DNA from: Moniliella sp. 'wahieum'
Taxonomy: Eukaryota > Basidiomycota > Moniliellomycetes > Moniliellales > Moniliellaceae
Direction: 5' to 3'
DNA length: 64,000 nucleotides
Assembly (NCBI GenBank): GCA_003971905.1
Contig: RSEE01000009.1
Location: forward strand, 310,001 to 374,000
Shown: positions 1-11,567 of the stretch, in pieces
Layout: each line of letters begins with the position of its first letter
Numbering within the stretch: position 1 is the stretch's first letter
Notes under the pieces: model-generated
Told to the model about the DNA's origin: nothing
The model's input: the letters and a program-made list of their open reading frames with translations, nothing else
The model's database searches: none
Position numbers and translations under genes: made by a program

Positions 1-165
1 AGCCAACCAGCTACGCCTACTGAGGAACATCAAGCAGCGAGTCGCCACCAGGGGCTATACAGCTGAGCAAGGAAAACAGGGGAGAAAAACAGAACTCCCA
101 GGCATGAGGAGGAACTGAAGGGACATTGGCCAAAGCACGAGCCACCCGGTGGCTCAACAGAGCGC
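1..165. repeat. Dispersed repeat R1, copy 1 (truncated by window edge)
   Basis: About 165 bp that recur in the same orientation at 46293-46458 with a few substitutions and short indels. Both copies share the stretch that runs from 'CCTACTGAGGAACATCA' to 'GGCCAAAGCACGAGCCACC'. No coding potential is seen. The left end is cut by the window edge, so the full unit may be longer. Confidence 0.8.
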
Positions 166-1145
166 ATTCCGGCGCTCTGTGGCGGTGGCTGGCTCCCCCA
201 GGCGCGGAGGTGGAGCACTTCCGGCCTCACTAGCCCCGAGGCTCCGCAGGCGCCAAAGACTGGTGGCGCACGCATAGCCACGTAAGCGCGCGTAAGCCCC
301 AGAGACTAATAGTCTTCTCTCCTGTAGCTCTCAGACCTCATCCTGTTTCCCATCACCAACGCCAATCTCGCGCCCGCAAGAGATCGCCTACGCTACTGTC
401 CTATTATACACTTCAGCATCCATTGCGGTCTCCATAGGCGGGTGGATCAGGGCGTCGCTCCAGCTCCACACGCGTCACTCCAACAAGCAAGCGCCGCAGC
501 CCGATCCACACCTTCCACGCCTATATGGCAGGCCAGCGGTGCCGGCCAAGCCTTCTCGCCTTGCGATAGATCAAGCTTCAAGCTTCAGTCGATCACCAGG
601 GGAACGGTTGAAAAGGACTGGATATCTCAACTGGTGTTGGTGTGGTACCGTTTCAGGCCACCCCCCCCGTCCACGTCCATCTTTGGAGAGGCAACAACGA
701 TGTAGTCCAGATTGCTCCGTTGTTCTCCTGATCTAACCTACGGGGCAGGGGCCGGTGACCTGTTGCTAAGCAATGCCAACCCAGCTGGCACGGTCGATGT
801 ACCCTCTGGGACTGCGCTCTGGTGAACCCCTGCAAAAGTCCCCCGAAGAATCGGTGGAACAACATGATTCATGCCCAGCACAGTTCGCCACACCAAAAGA
901 ACCAGGCCCTAGCTCCAGCCGTAGGGAGAGGGATCCAGCAGGACCGTCCATTCCAATGAGGTCATACGAACTCTTCTGCGTTCTGTGCAAGGAGGATGCT
1001 GATGCAAGAAGAGGCAGGTGTGTGCGGGGCATGGGAGGAGAGAGAAAAGATGAGCCGGAGGCAAAGAAGGAGCAGTTGGGAAAAAGGGAGAGCTAGGGAG
1101 TCCAAGACACGTGTTGAGCGAAACTGCCGGCATGCTGCATGGACG
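166..1145. other. Intergenic, no gene recognised
   Basis: Several short open frames exist on both strands but none resembles a known protein. A HindIII-like word cluster (AAGCTTCAAGCTTCA) lies at about 571-587. The right part is the 3' flank of the VAP gene. Confidence 0.6.
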
Positions 1146-1815
1146 TTAAAAGTTGATCAGGTCGTTGGTGATCACATACCACGTTCCTGCCGCTGCCGCT
1201 GCCGCGGCAAGGGCGAGAAGGAGGGCAACCAACGGCAGGGACACCTGAGGCATGCGCGAGGTAGATGCCTTGGCTTGTGCGCGCAGCTGGGCATTCTCTG
1301 CTTGCAGCTGCGGGATGGATGGGGACGTCGGGAGCTCCTCCGCTTCTTCCTCGGGCACCACTGCCGAGGTAGGAGGCAAGTAGGCCACGCGCAACTTTTG
1401 CTCGCTAATCTCGGCCTTGTTCACCGACGCCCAAAATTCCGTAGAAGGGAGACTGGTAGCGGTGGGACTGGCAGGCGCGCTCTGTACCAGAAACTTGTCC
1501 CGGCACTTGGCACTGAGCAGCGGTTCCTCCGCCATGGCCTGCAGCATAATCAGTACCTCGGCCGAACCCCCGGCAGGGACAAGCCAGTATTGGGCTTAAC
1601 ACAGTACTGCTTGGGCGCGGTCGTCTTGATTTTGAAAGCGACGGGGTGAGAGTGTGGGTTGGTGATGGTCAACGGTTGAGTGCCCAGGCGGGTCAAGGGG
1701 CGCGGGAAGCCCAGTTGAGAGGGCGGATCGAGTCTGGGAGGTAAGGCGAGTGAGAGGGGCAGGGATGGGAGGGTGCAGGGAGACAAAGGGGAGAAAGGAC
1801 GTACTTGACAGCCAT
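1146..1815 (-). CDS. SCS2: VAP/Scs2-type MSP-domain ER membrane protein
   Basis: ER-resident tail-anchored VAP protein, which in this family binds FFAT-motif proteins and builds contacts between the ER and other membranes. Exon 1 is only 11 nt (1815-1805, starting ATGGCTGTCAA). A 71-bp GTACGT...CAG intron (1804-1734) follows, and the join reads MAVKLDPPSQLGFPRPLTR, a canonical MSP start. The core motif KIKTTAPKQYCVKPNTG is followed by IMLQAMAEEPLLSAKCRDKF and LVQS. A C-terminal hydrophobic stretch rich in Leu and Ala (about 1150-1230), preceded by a short coiled coil (QLQAENAQLRAQ), gives the tail anchor. One frame change near 1570 sits in a run of five G where six restore the frame, giving about 199 aa, slightly short for the family. 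The paralogue (Scs2 or Scs22) cannot be told. Confidence 0.9.
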
Positions 1816-2732
1816 AACGACGATCGAAGGTGGCTGGTGGCAGAGGTGGAGAAGACGGTGGTGGGGCAAGCTTCAAGCGCCTGGCGTTCAACAAAGCTTG
1901 ACAAATTGGCGTGGCGTCCTGTCGCCTTTTGCTGAGAAGGGGTTGAAACCGCTTGGACCGACCAGCCAGCCCCTCTGGCGCTCAGGCGCTCAGGCCGCCG
2001 GGTATCCCTCACTGCCCTACTGCCTGGCAGGCGCACACGACCTAGTCTACATCACAGTGTTCCTCACCAAGGGGCTGTGCCCAGATGTGATCATGTTGGG
2101 CTCGGTTTCAATCGTTCACCTGCTGCTGTTTGGTAGATCGACTGGACGCGCGGGCGAGCCTTCTGGTGCTCCCCCAGGTCCCTTCCCTTTGGGATGGCCC
2201 CGAGGTTGAGGGTCTATGTCGCATTCGGGCCGAGGATTGGTAGCCCCCTGGAAGACACCTGTCCCTGGACCAAGAAAGAGATAGGCACCCTCCAACTGGC
2301 TCAGGTGAGAGCGCTCAGCCAGCCTTCAGTGGCGCATGCGGGGCCGCAGAGTTGAAGCTACTAACCCCCGGGAACGTTTTAGCGATTACTGCCTGACGCT
2401 TCTACACTTTTGCGGTATTTATGTTTTTCCCACTTGGCACCATCTCTCCCTTGCGTCAACCAGCGCGTGAGGGTGCGCTCAGATAGATAGCTGCTGTGGT
2501 GCATCATTGTGTGCAAGGGTTGGGAGAAGCGTAAGGGGGAAGCCCGGTGGCCCCCGAGGGCAGCTATCAATCCTCCAGCCAATGATCATCCATAGCAACA
2601 AACATTGGAAGGAAGGGAGGGGGGAAGGGGCTATCAGTACATGGGGGGGGGGGGGGTAGGAAGGGGTACACTACCCTCCACAGAACAGAGGGGGGAGCAG
2701 GAAGCACGCCGCACTCCGAATCCAATCCCATT
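1816..2732. other. Intergenic between two minus-strand genes
   Basis: Holds the promoter side of the VAP gene and the 3' flank of ARF1. An AAGCTTCAAGCG word lies at about 1868-1879, 55 bp upstream of the VAP start. A run of 14 G interrupts the sequence at about 2643-2656. No further gene is recognised. Confidence 0.6.
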
Positions 2733-3516
<784 letters not shown>

Positions 3517-6317
3517 GGTGAACAGTCGTTGCCGGAGGTGGTGGTGGGTGGCGCAAAGGTGGGTCGGTTGTGTGGCAGGAAGCGCGGCCGAGGGGGGCAG
3601 GGGACGAGGGCACCAGGGCTGTGAGCCTGCCGAGCGCCTCGCTCGCTGGCCCCTCGCCGTGCCTTGGGGGGGGGAAACACTGCGCCCTGGCAGACGCACG
3701 GCTGCGCGCCCGGTAGGGTTAGGCGCGCGTGGACGACGTGCCACTCCCGGCCACTCCCCCCGCGGCCCAGGAGCGGGGGAGAGGCACAGCGCCAGCCGAG
3801 ACGGGGCACTGAGGCAATGCCAGGCGCGCGAGATGCATCGCAGAGGGCCGCTCCACCGCCTGAACATTTCATCTTGCACGCGTGGCAGTGACCTATCTTG
3901 CCGCTTGCCTCAGAAGCTCTCGCTAAAAATCTCCATCTCACCCATCTCACCCCCTTTCATCCTGCCCCACCACCCGTTGTGTCTTCGATCCACACGTGTT
4001 CAGCCCGACGAAAGAAAAAAACCGACAGCGGCCGATACATTCGTCCGGTCAACAAAACGGGTATGCCCTTGGGGCGGGAAGAGTGTCGCCTCACCCCCTC
4101 GCCCCACCGCTGTTCCATCCTCCAGACCACAACGTGCTTGGCTTGACGGTCAATCGGGCCAAAGAGATCAGCGTTCATCCGCTCAGCGTAACAGCAATCT
4201 ACAGCGGTGGTTACGCCTCCTCCACAATGGTCCCCAGATCCATCCTCCTGTGGGTTCCATGTGAACTTAGGGCCACCCAAAGGAGCCCTTTAAGGCACGT
4301 CCCTACAGGGGTGTGGTATCAATCATGGTCCACCTCACAGGACGATGTTCCCTGAGGTCCGATGATGCCAAGAGGCTTCACGTGCTGGTAGGGTCAACGC
4401 GGCTGTAGGGCGTGGTTCGCTTGGGTGGTGAGAACCACAACGGGAAGAAAAGGGAGGACAACCCCTATCTTTGGGGATACGAACTGGGAAAGAGTTGGTA
4501 CCAGAAACACATGATAATTTAGGCCCGAAATGGAAGAAGATGCCAAAATACCAAAGCAGAAACCGAGGCACAGGACACGGTAGCGCCACAGAGGATGGAA
4601 AGTGCACGAGTGGAGGGGTTCAGAGAGCAAATGGAGCGGAAAGTGCAGTAGCAAGCCCTGCACTTCACCCGTTAGCCATGCTGCGCATATGTACTAGAGT
4701 CTGCGGGACGGGTAAGTAATAGCGTATGCGCTATACAGCATGCGCGTTACCCTCATTGTGGCCGCGGGTGACCTCGGGGGGGAAACGAGTGTTGCCATGC
4801 CTTCCCGGATGGAATATAGTACACGCATCACATATGTAGGCAAAGCTGATGTGGCCCTTCTCTCGTGCTGGGTCGACTGGTGACAGGAAGACCAATATGT
4901 GGGTGCAGGCGGAGAGGGGAAGGAGAAAAAAATGTTGATATTACATGCGGGGGTGTCGGCTGTCTGATCGTGCTTTCGAGGAGGTGCGGGGGTGGGAGTG
5001 GCCAGGGGCAGCGGCGAGCTCTAGGCAGGTTTACGTGTTTCCTACCAAGTTCCGCATCCATAGCACTGGATCGTGTTTCGACGGGCAGCCAGGTGTGCGA
5101 TAGTTGAACGTTGGGACGTTGATGAGAGACGTGATGTTTTCAAAAGGAAGATATAGGGATCAGTGACTAGTATTATACCCCGGGTGGTACTGGGGACCCA
5201 GCGTGTGGGTTGCACCGAACTGGGATTGCACCGAACCGGAGAAGTTTGTGGGACTGCTGACAACTGGCATGTGCATGAGCACGCGCGCCTCTCTTGGAGC
5301 TTGAAGCTTCAAATTTCAAGCTTCAAGTCTTAAGTGGGGGAGGCGGTTCCCATGGAATTCCGTGGGGACTGGGGTTGAACGTGACGCGTGAACGTTGCAC
5401 ATTGAGACGTTGAGACGTTGTGGGCTGGTGGGGATGTGTGCCTGTGCTGCTGTGTCGATGGGCGCGATGTCGAGGAGCGCGCGCTGAGCTCAGCGCTGAG
5501 GCTGAGCGGCTGAGCGCTGGCTGAGCTCTGGGCGGCTGAGCAGCGGCGCGGGCGCTGGACACTCAGGCTGAGCTCACTAGGCCAAGCCAGCCGCCAGCAA
5601 ATCCTGTGCGTCACATCCGCGTGCGGTGTGCTGCATGTGCTGACGCCTGCTGCCGTGAGCGCGTGAGCCGCACTGGCCCTTCGCCACGTGGGAGTTCGCT
5701 CGGGTCCGCCCGGAACAGGCGGGTGCGCCGCTGCCCCTGTGCGGAGACGGGACCGGCTGGGGCGGGAGACGGGGGCCGGGCAGGCGCGGGGGTGTGTCCA
5801 CGCGGCATGGGGAGGGAGGATTCGATGGGGTAGATGACATGGGTGGCACGGCGGGCTCAGGCTCAGACTGCTCAGGCTGAACTGAGCTCAGCACGGACGC
5901 TGGGCAGCGGCTCACGTCCAGCAGAATGACAAGGCGCTGAGCGCTGCTCCGCGTTGGGTTACACCTTACGAGGCGGGGTGAGGCCGGTGAGGCCGAGGGG
6001 CCAGTGACCGGCGGGGCCTGAGATCAGGCGTGTGAGGCGCATTTCTCCCAGGCGGCAGCCGGCGGCTGTGTGTCTGGTGGGATTGGAAATGGGAGATGGG
6101 ACGCGGGTGGGAGCGCGGGCGCCTCGGCGGCGCAACTGTGTCGAGGGTTGAACTCAAGGTTGAACAACGTCGAGGTTAACACGGGCCCAGGCAGCAGGCG
6201 GCAGCCGAGAGGGCTCGAGCCGCCTGCTGCCTCTCTGATCCGCTGCCTCGTCCGCACAGACCCACGCGCCAGTACATTATCCATCCCCACGGCTGCACCC
6301 GATATCAGCTGTCACAG
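3517..6317. other. Long intergenic region with word clusters
   Basis: About 2.8 kb without a recognisable gene on either strand. It is the promoter side of both ARF1 (leftward) and the bZIP gene (rightward). It holds AAGCTTGAAGCTTCAAATTT-like words at 5298-5330, GAACGTTG/GAGACGTTG words at 5104-5125 and 5372-5421, a dense GCTGAGC/CTCAGC palindrome field at 5484-5580 and 5856-5945, and GGTTGAACTCAAGGTTGAAC at 6144-6166. Confidence 0.6.
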
Positions 6318-7737
6318 ATGCCCCCTTCTCCCTCCTCCTCCGCCGCCATGCTCCCCTCTCCTGCCCACGCCCAGCCCCCGCTCTACCCCATGCCCCCGGC
6401 CACCCCAGCCGCATCCTCCGCCCCTCGGCCCAGCTGGCTGCGCCGCCCTCTGCCCCTGCTGCCGAACCCAAGGCGCGCAACAACCCGGCCGCAAGCGGGT
6501 GGAAGATGTGCCGGCCAGCAAACGCGCCGCACAAAATCGGGCCTCCCAACGCGCCTATCGCGAACGCCAGCAAGCCCATCTACATCAGCTCGAAACCCAG
6601 GTAAAGACATACGAGACCCAATTTGCCCTCCTCAAGGCACACGTCGACTCGCTGCTCGCCGAGAACGGACGGTTGAAACAGGCCAATGTCGCCCTGCGCA
6701 CCCTTTACAACCACCCGGCCTCCCCTCCCTCGAGCTCCTCGGCCTCCTCGGACCAGCCCGCTGCCCTCCCGCCTGCGCCCGCCTCCCCACACGACGCGTC
6801 CCAAAACCATACCGACAAGCCACCCCCTACTACCCCACCCGCCCGCACCCACCACGACCAATCCTCCCACCCATTCCGATCTCGATGTGCCTCTCGTTCC
6901 TAGCGAGATGCCGCTTTCGGCCCTCGAGGGTCTGTCTCTGCCGCTCACTGCCTTTCCTTCACCCACCTCCCTCGCGCCGTTCTCTTGGACCAAACGGGAC
7001 GCTTCCTCATCGCCCTCGCGCACCCAACGCGAATCTTCTGCGTGTAGTTCCGACGGCCCTGACACTCACCCCCTCCGCCCGGACGCTATGGCAATGCACG
7101 TCCGCTCTCCTCGCTCTCCCTTGCTCCATCCTTGTACGTTCTCCCTGGCCCCCCTCCGTCGCATTGGGCGAGAACAGGATGCCATTCGCCGGGTCCCTGG
7201 CATGGAACTGGAAAAACCAGAGGACAGCCCCCTCCCCCAAGGGGGAGGGGAGGACAAGGGGACGTGCGGCGTATGTGGTGCATCGTCGGTTTGGAGTGTA
7301 TGTACCTGTGCTGGCGAAGACTTGTTCGACTTTGATTCCGTCTCGGAAGAGGAAAGTGGAAGTGGGGAGGGGAGACCGGTGCTCTTGCCTCGCTCGGGCT
7401 CGGGTACGGCGTTGCCCCCTGCCAAGCAGGAGCAGGAGCGGAACAGGGGCAGGAGCGGAAGCAGAAGAGGGAGCGGGAGCAAGAATGGGAGCAGGATCCT
7501 GAATCACTTCGTTCCTTGCCTCCTACAGACTTCCCCGATCCTCCCGAGGAACTCCCGTGTCTTCCCAATCCTCCTATCCCTCTCTTTACCCCGCCGCAAA
7601 CGAATGCGCTTCCCACAAACATCTTCGCTCCGAAGCCGATCCGTGCGATACGGAAACGACGAACGGACCTGCATCCAATCCCCGTCCTTGATCCAGTCGG
7701 CGGCTTAACCGGGAGACTGGTCCTCCTTATGGTCTGA
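6318..7737 (+). CDS. Pap1/Yap-family bZIP transcription factor
   Basis: Sequence-specific regulator; the Pap1/Yap1 family controls oxidative and drug stress responses. The basic region reads SKRAAQNRASQRAYRERQQ (about 6517-6573) with the family's NRxxQRxxRxR signature, followed by a leucine zipper LETQVKTYETQFALLKAH to about 6710. Upstream is a Pro/Ser/Ala-rich segment from ATG at 6318, in another frame until about 6470. Downstream the reading continues in a third frame after about 6890 (SDLDVPLVPSEMPLSALEG), with a cysteine-rich patch CGVCGASSVWSVCTCAGED at about 7264-7320 that could act like a Yap1-type redox-sensing domain (inference). The acidic tail after 7500 (FPDPPEELPCLPNPP) is in yet another frame. 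Start, end and frame joins are uncertain. A TTGAAC word cluster lies about 140 bp upstream. Confidence 0.8.
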
Positions 7738-9289
7738 CCTTTTCTCTGGACCCCTTGGTGTCTCCTGCCCTTGACCTTCAAGACGTCATCCCTCGTCTTT
7801 CCTCGACCCTCGAGCCGTTGCTTTTCACATTAATCCTTTCTTTCCCTCTTCGGTTTCCTCGTCCATTCTTTCTTGCGTTTTTCCCCTTCTTGCCCCCTTT
7901 CGCCTTTCGTCTTGTATGATCGAACTCTATCATTTCCCCGCCTCGCTTTACCCCCCCCCTCTCCTCCTCCCGCCGCGTCTCTTCCCAAAAGAAAAACGGT
8001 GCGCCTCGATCTCATCTGTACTGCCACATGACCAAAATGACCGATATCTTCCTATTGCCACCAATGCTCTTGCGTACGCCTCCCCAACGACCGCTTTCGA
8101 CTCTTGACTTCACGGGGTTTCGGCTGGGTAGCGAGGGGAAACAACTGGCCCAATAAAATAGAAGGAATCTGTAGCCCAATGAGAACCGAGAGGGGGGGAG
8201 CTCTCCTCGTACAGACCTTCCTTCATTCTGTGACAACTTGCGTCCGACTCCCCCATTCCTCCCCCAATCCAAGTACGCAGCACCCCACTACTCGGCTCAC
8301 CGGCAACCTGAATGGAACTATGTTTTGGTATAGACCAAAACGGGCAGGCTCCTCTCGGTACCACCTTCCCCCGGGCTTTATGTTCTCAGTGGGGGGTCTT
8401 TTATTTTCGCCAGACCTCCCATCACACACATTTCCTTCCACCTTCAAGCTTCAGGTCGCAGGTTGGTCCATTCTACTATGGGTCGAGGTTACCTAAACGG
8501 ATTCGAGAGGCTGTCAAGAATGGTTAATGCGGCTTTTGAAAAGCTTGAAGCTTGAAGCTTGACGGGGCAATTGAGCCAGATTGGGCCCCGCCCAAGTTTC
8601 GCAAAGCGATGGATTCAGTAGGTCCTATATAGGTAGGTAGGTACTCGCTGCTCGTTGGATTCAGGGTGTACACAGTCGTGTATTGTGCACCGAGCAGCAG
8701 ACCCATCACCGGGTGGGGCCAGAGGCCACCTTGTCGGATCGACAGGGCAGGCGCAGGCGCAGTGTGGGCAGGACGATGCGGTGAGCGTGGTGCGTGCCAG
8801 GTCAGGTGACCTGTTGCGCATGACATGGATGGAGGATGGATGATCATCGATCACTGTTATCATGCGCTGCAAGGGGGATGCAAGGGCTGCATGCAAGTGC
8901 CCTCTCCTTGTACCGTTCCGACGCGCCGGATATATGCCGACTGCTGCAATGATAGGCGACGATAGGCGACGGCAATGCTAGCCAGGGTGGCACTGCGTTA
9001 GAATCGTCCTGCTGCATCATCATCATGCATCCGCGTCGTCATGCATCCGCGCATCCAGCTCACCTGCCGCCTGGGCAACACGGGCCTGTTCGTGCTGCTT
9101 CGGTCACCGGTCGCCATATATATGTCACCTCTGTCACACTCTCGCCATTCTGAGCTCTTTGATCCTACCGCCGGCCCTCCTCTCCCTCCCGCCCCTTTAG
9201 ACCAAGGCACCCCCCGAGCCCTTCCTCTTCTGGCACCACCACCCCTTGCTCTCCCTTCGCTCCTTCCCCCGCACACACACACACCAACC
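7738..9289. other. Intergenic, no gene recognised
   Basis: Pyrimidine-rich stretches at 7830-8000 look like the 3' flank of the bZIP gene. Words: CTTCAAGCTTCAGG at 8443, AAGCTTGAAGCTTGAAGCTT at 8541-8560, TGATCATCGATCACTG at 8841-8856, and GATAGGCGAC twice at 8950-8970. A TATATATA-like sequence at about 9115-9122 lies some 170 bp before the next start codon and may serve as a promoter element. Confidence 0.5.
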
Positions 9290-10158
9290 ATGTCCAAGTT
9301 CTTCAAGAAACTGTTTGGCAAGAAGGACAAGAGCACTTCCGGCTCCGCGGCTCCCCCCAGGCCTCGTCCACCACGACCAGCACGCCTGCTACCGCCTCCG
9401 CTCCGGCGAGCAAGTCTGCTGCATCCCCTGCTGCGGCCGGTGCTGGTACTGCCACGTCTGCTTCTGCGGCCAAGACTGAGTCCAAACCGGCCAAGATTGC
9501 CATTATTGGCCACTCGGTACGTGTCGTGAACAGCCCCTCAAAGATAGAAGGTGAACTGACGTGATTCAATGGTCAATGGACAGCTATGGGGCCACATTGA
9601 CGAGCTGGTCAAGGCAGCCGCGGAGGGCGTCAAGTCGACGGGTGCGACGGTTGAGATCTTTAGCTTTGGCGAGACGCTGCCCTCGGACGTGCTTGCCAAG
9701 ATGCACGCGCACAGCCAACAGCCCTACCGTGCCATCACGCCCGACGCGCTGAGGAGTTTGACGGGTACCTTTTGGCGGCCGGCACTCGCTTTGGCGTCTT
9801 CCTTCCCAGGTCGACACGTTCTTTGACCAGACTGGCGGGCTGTGGGCCACGGGCGCCTTGCTGGGCAAATTTGCTGGCTGATTACTTGCACTGCTGGCCA
9901 ACACGGCGGGCAGGAGACGACGTTTGTCACGACGATACCTTGGCTCGTGCACCACGGCATCAACTACGTCCCGACCGGGTACCAGTTTGAAGAACTGTCC
10001 AACACTGACGTTGTCCAGGCGGCACGCCGTGGGGGGCTTCGACGCTGTCCAAGTCCGATGGGTCGCGCCAGGTCAATGCGGACGAGAAGCTGGTGGCGGA
10101 GAAGCAGGGTGCCTACTTTGCCAACATTGTTGGTACGTTCAAGAAAGGATCGGCTTAA
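9290..10158 (+). CDS. Flavodoxin-like NAD(P)H:quinone oxidoreductase (WrbA/Pst2 type)
   Basis: FMN-dependent two-electron quinone reductase of the WrbA/Pst2/Ycp4 group, linked in yeasts to oxidative stress defence. The start ATG at 9290 gives a basic N-terminus (MSKFFKKLFGKKDKSTSGS) and about 50 residues rich in Ala/Ser/Thr, an extension not present in bacterial WrbA. A 67-bp intron (9517-9583, GTACGT...CAG) splits IAIIGHS from LWGHIDELVKAAAEG. The flavodoxin fold continues through GATVEIFSFGETLP, ITPDAL, GTRFGVF, QTGGLWATGALLGKFAG, QHGGQETTFVTTIPWLVHHG and NYVPTGY, to ADEKLVAEKQGAYFANIVG and a stop at 10156-10158. Frame changes occur near 9355, 9757, 9805, 9880 and 10020, each repairable by one base. 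Confidence 0.9.
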
Positions 10159-11567
10159 CCATCCACTTGTCGCTGGGCATCTGCATTCCCACCCTTCCAC
10201 CCCCCGGTCTTTGTCACCTAGCATCCGTCGTACCCCCTTCAACAGCAAGGCAATCAGGCACGATGCGGGCGTGCTTGTCCGCCGAATCTCGGGCAAGCCC
10301 CCCCGCCTCCCGTTGCCCAAGCCTCGTCTGTCTACTAGATAACCCGTGCAACGGAAGTCACGACTATCTTTCTTACTATCTTTCTGTATGTGCCTCTGCG
10401 CTGTCTGTGTAGGCAGCTTGTGTGGGCATCCATTTCGAGACGCGTATTATGAATACTATCCACTCAGACTTTACTTGCATTCTACTGTAGTGGTGGTGTG
10501 TATTGTACGTCTCCATTACGGTCATCTAGTTAGATCGTTACCGTCACATCAAGGCGACAAATGGCTGAATCGTGTCAAGTAGTCCAACACGAGGACCGGC
10601 GAAAGGAAGGAGAAGCGGTGTACATCATCGTGAATATACCGGATCCTATCGCGCTTTATTCCAGACTCACCTCGGGGCTCAGTCTTGTAACACATTAGTC
10701 GCTTTCTCTTCTTATCGGTGCCCCCTCTCCCCCCATCCTCGCCGCATCTTCTCAATACGAGATCCGTCAAAACCGGGTGGAATTACGTCGCGCCTCCGGG
10801 TGGACTGATCTCAGAAATAACTTATCATGGGTGAAAGCCACTACCTTTTACAGACAATAATACCCCCCATATAAACAGGCAATCAAAAGGGGGCCTTAGG
10901 TGAAGGAAGCAACAAAATAGATCAGTAGCTTGAGCTTACTTGTTTCTCTGGCGCATATTCTGTTAATTATAGGAAGAAATGGAGACATTTCTGGTACTCT
11001 CAGCCAGCGCAAAGGGTCAACAATCCAAACGATTCCGCCGCATTACACGGGCGCGTGGAGAGGTGAGAAGGCTAGTTAAGGATTCGTGAAAACAGGGGTG
11101 AATAGCATTTGGCGCCGGATGGAAAAAGGAGTGTTTCACACGAGGCAGCAGCACAAGAAAAGATGCCAGCAACTCTCTGTTTTGTGACCCCCCCACTCAT
11201 CTTTGCGCAAATTCTCCAAATCATTAGACATTTGAACGGAAAAGCATGCGCATAGTATAGTAGGAGGCCGTCATGCATGCCATCCCGACAATGGCCGAGA
11301 AAAAAAATGAAGGCAAAGCGATTGCTGTGCGTTTCCTTTTGGTGGCGAGTAGGAAAACACGACGCGTGGTGTATCCTGTGGCTCGTGGCACGCGGGGCGC
11401 GCAGCGGCGGCTCCAAATTAAATTGCTTTCAGGACCGATATCACGCATCACCAATCACTGTTCGCCTGCCGTTCACAGCCGCTTTCGGGCGTTGCGCGCA
11501 GCACGTTGGCCCTTGCCACACCACCGCCATTACTACCTTCTGCTCCTTGTTCTTCCTCCTCCAGCCC
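10159..11567. other. Intergenic, no gene recognised
   Basis: 3' flank of the quinone reductase and promoter side of RAD54. Base composition is noticeably more AT-rich between 10350 and 11300 than in the neighbouring genes. No conserved product was found on either strand. Confidence 0.6.
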
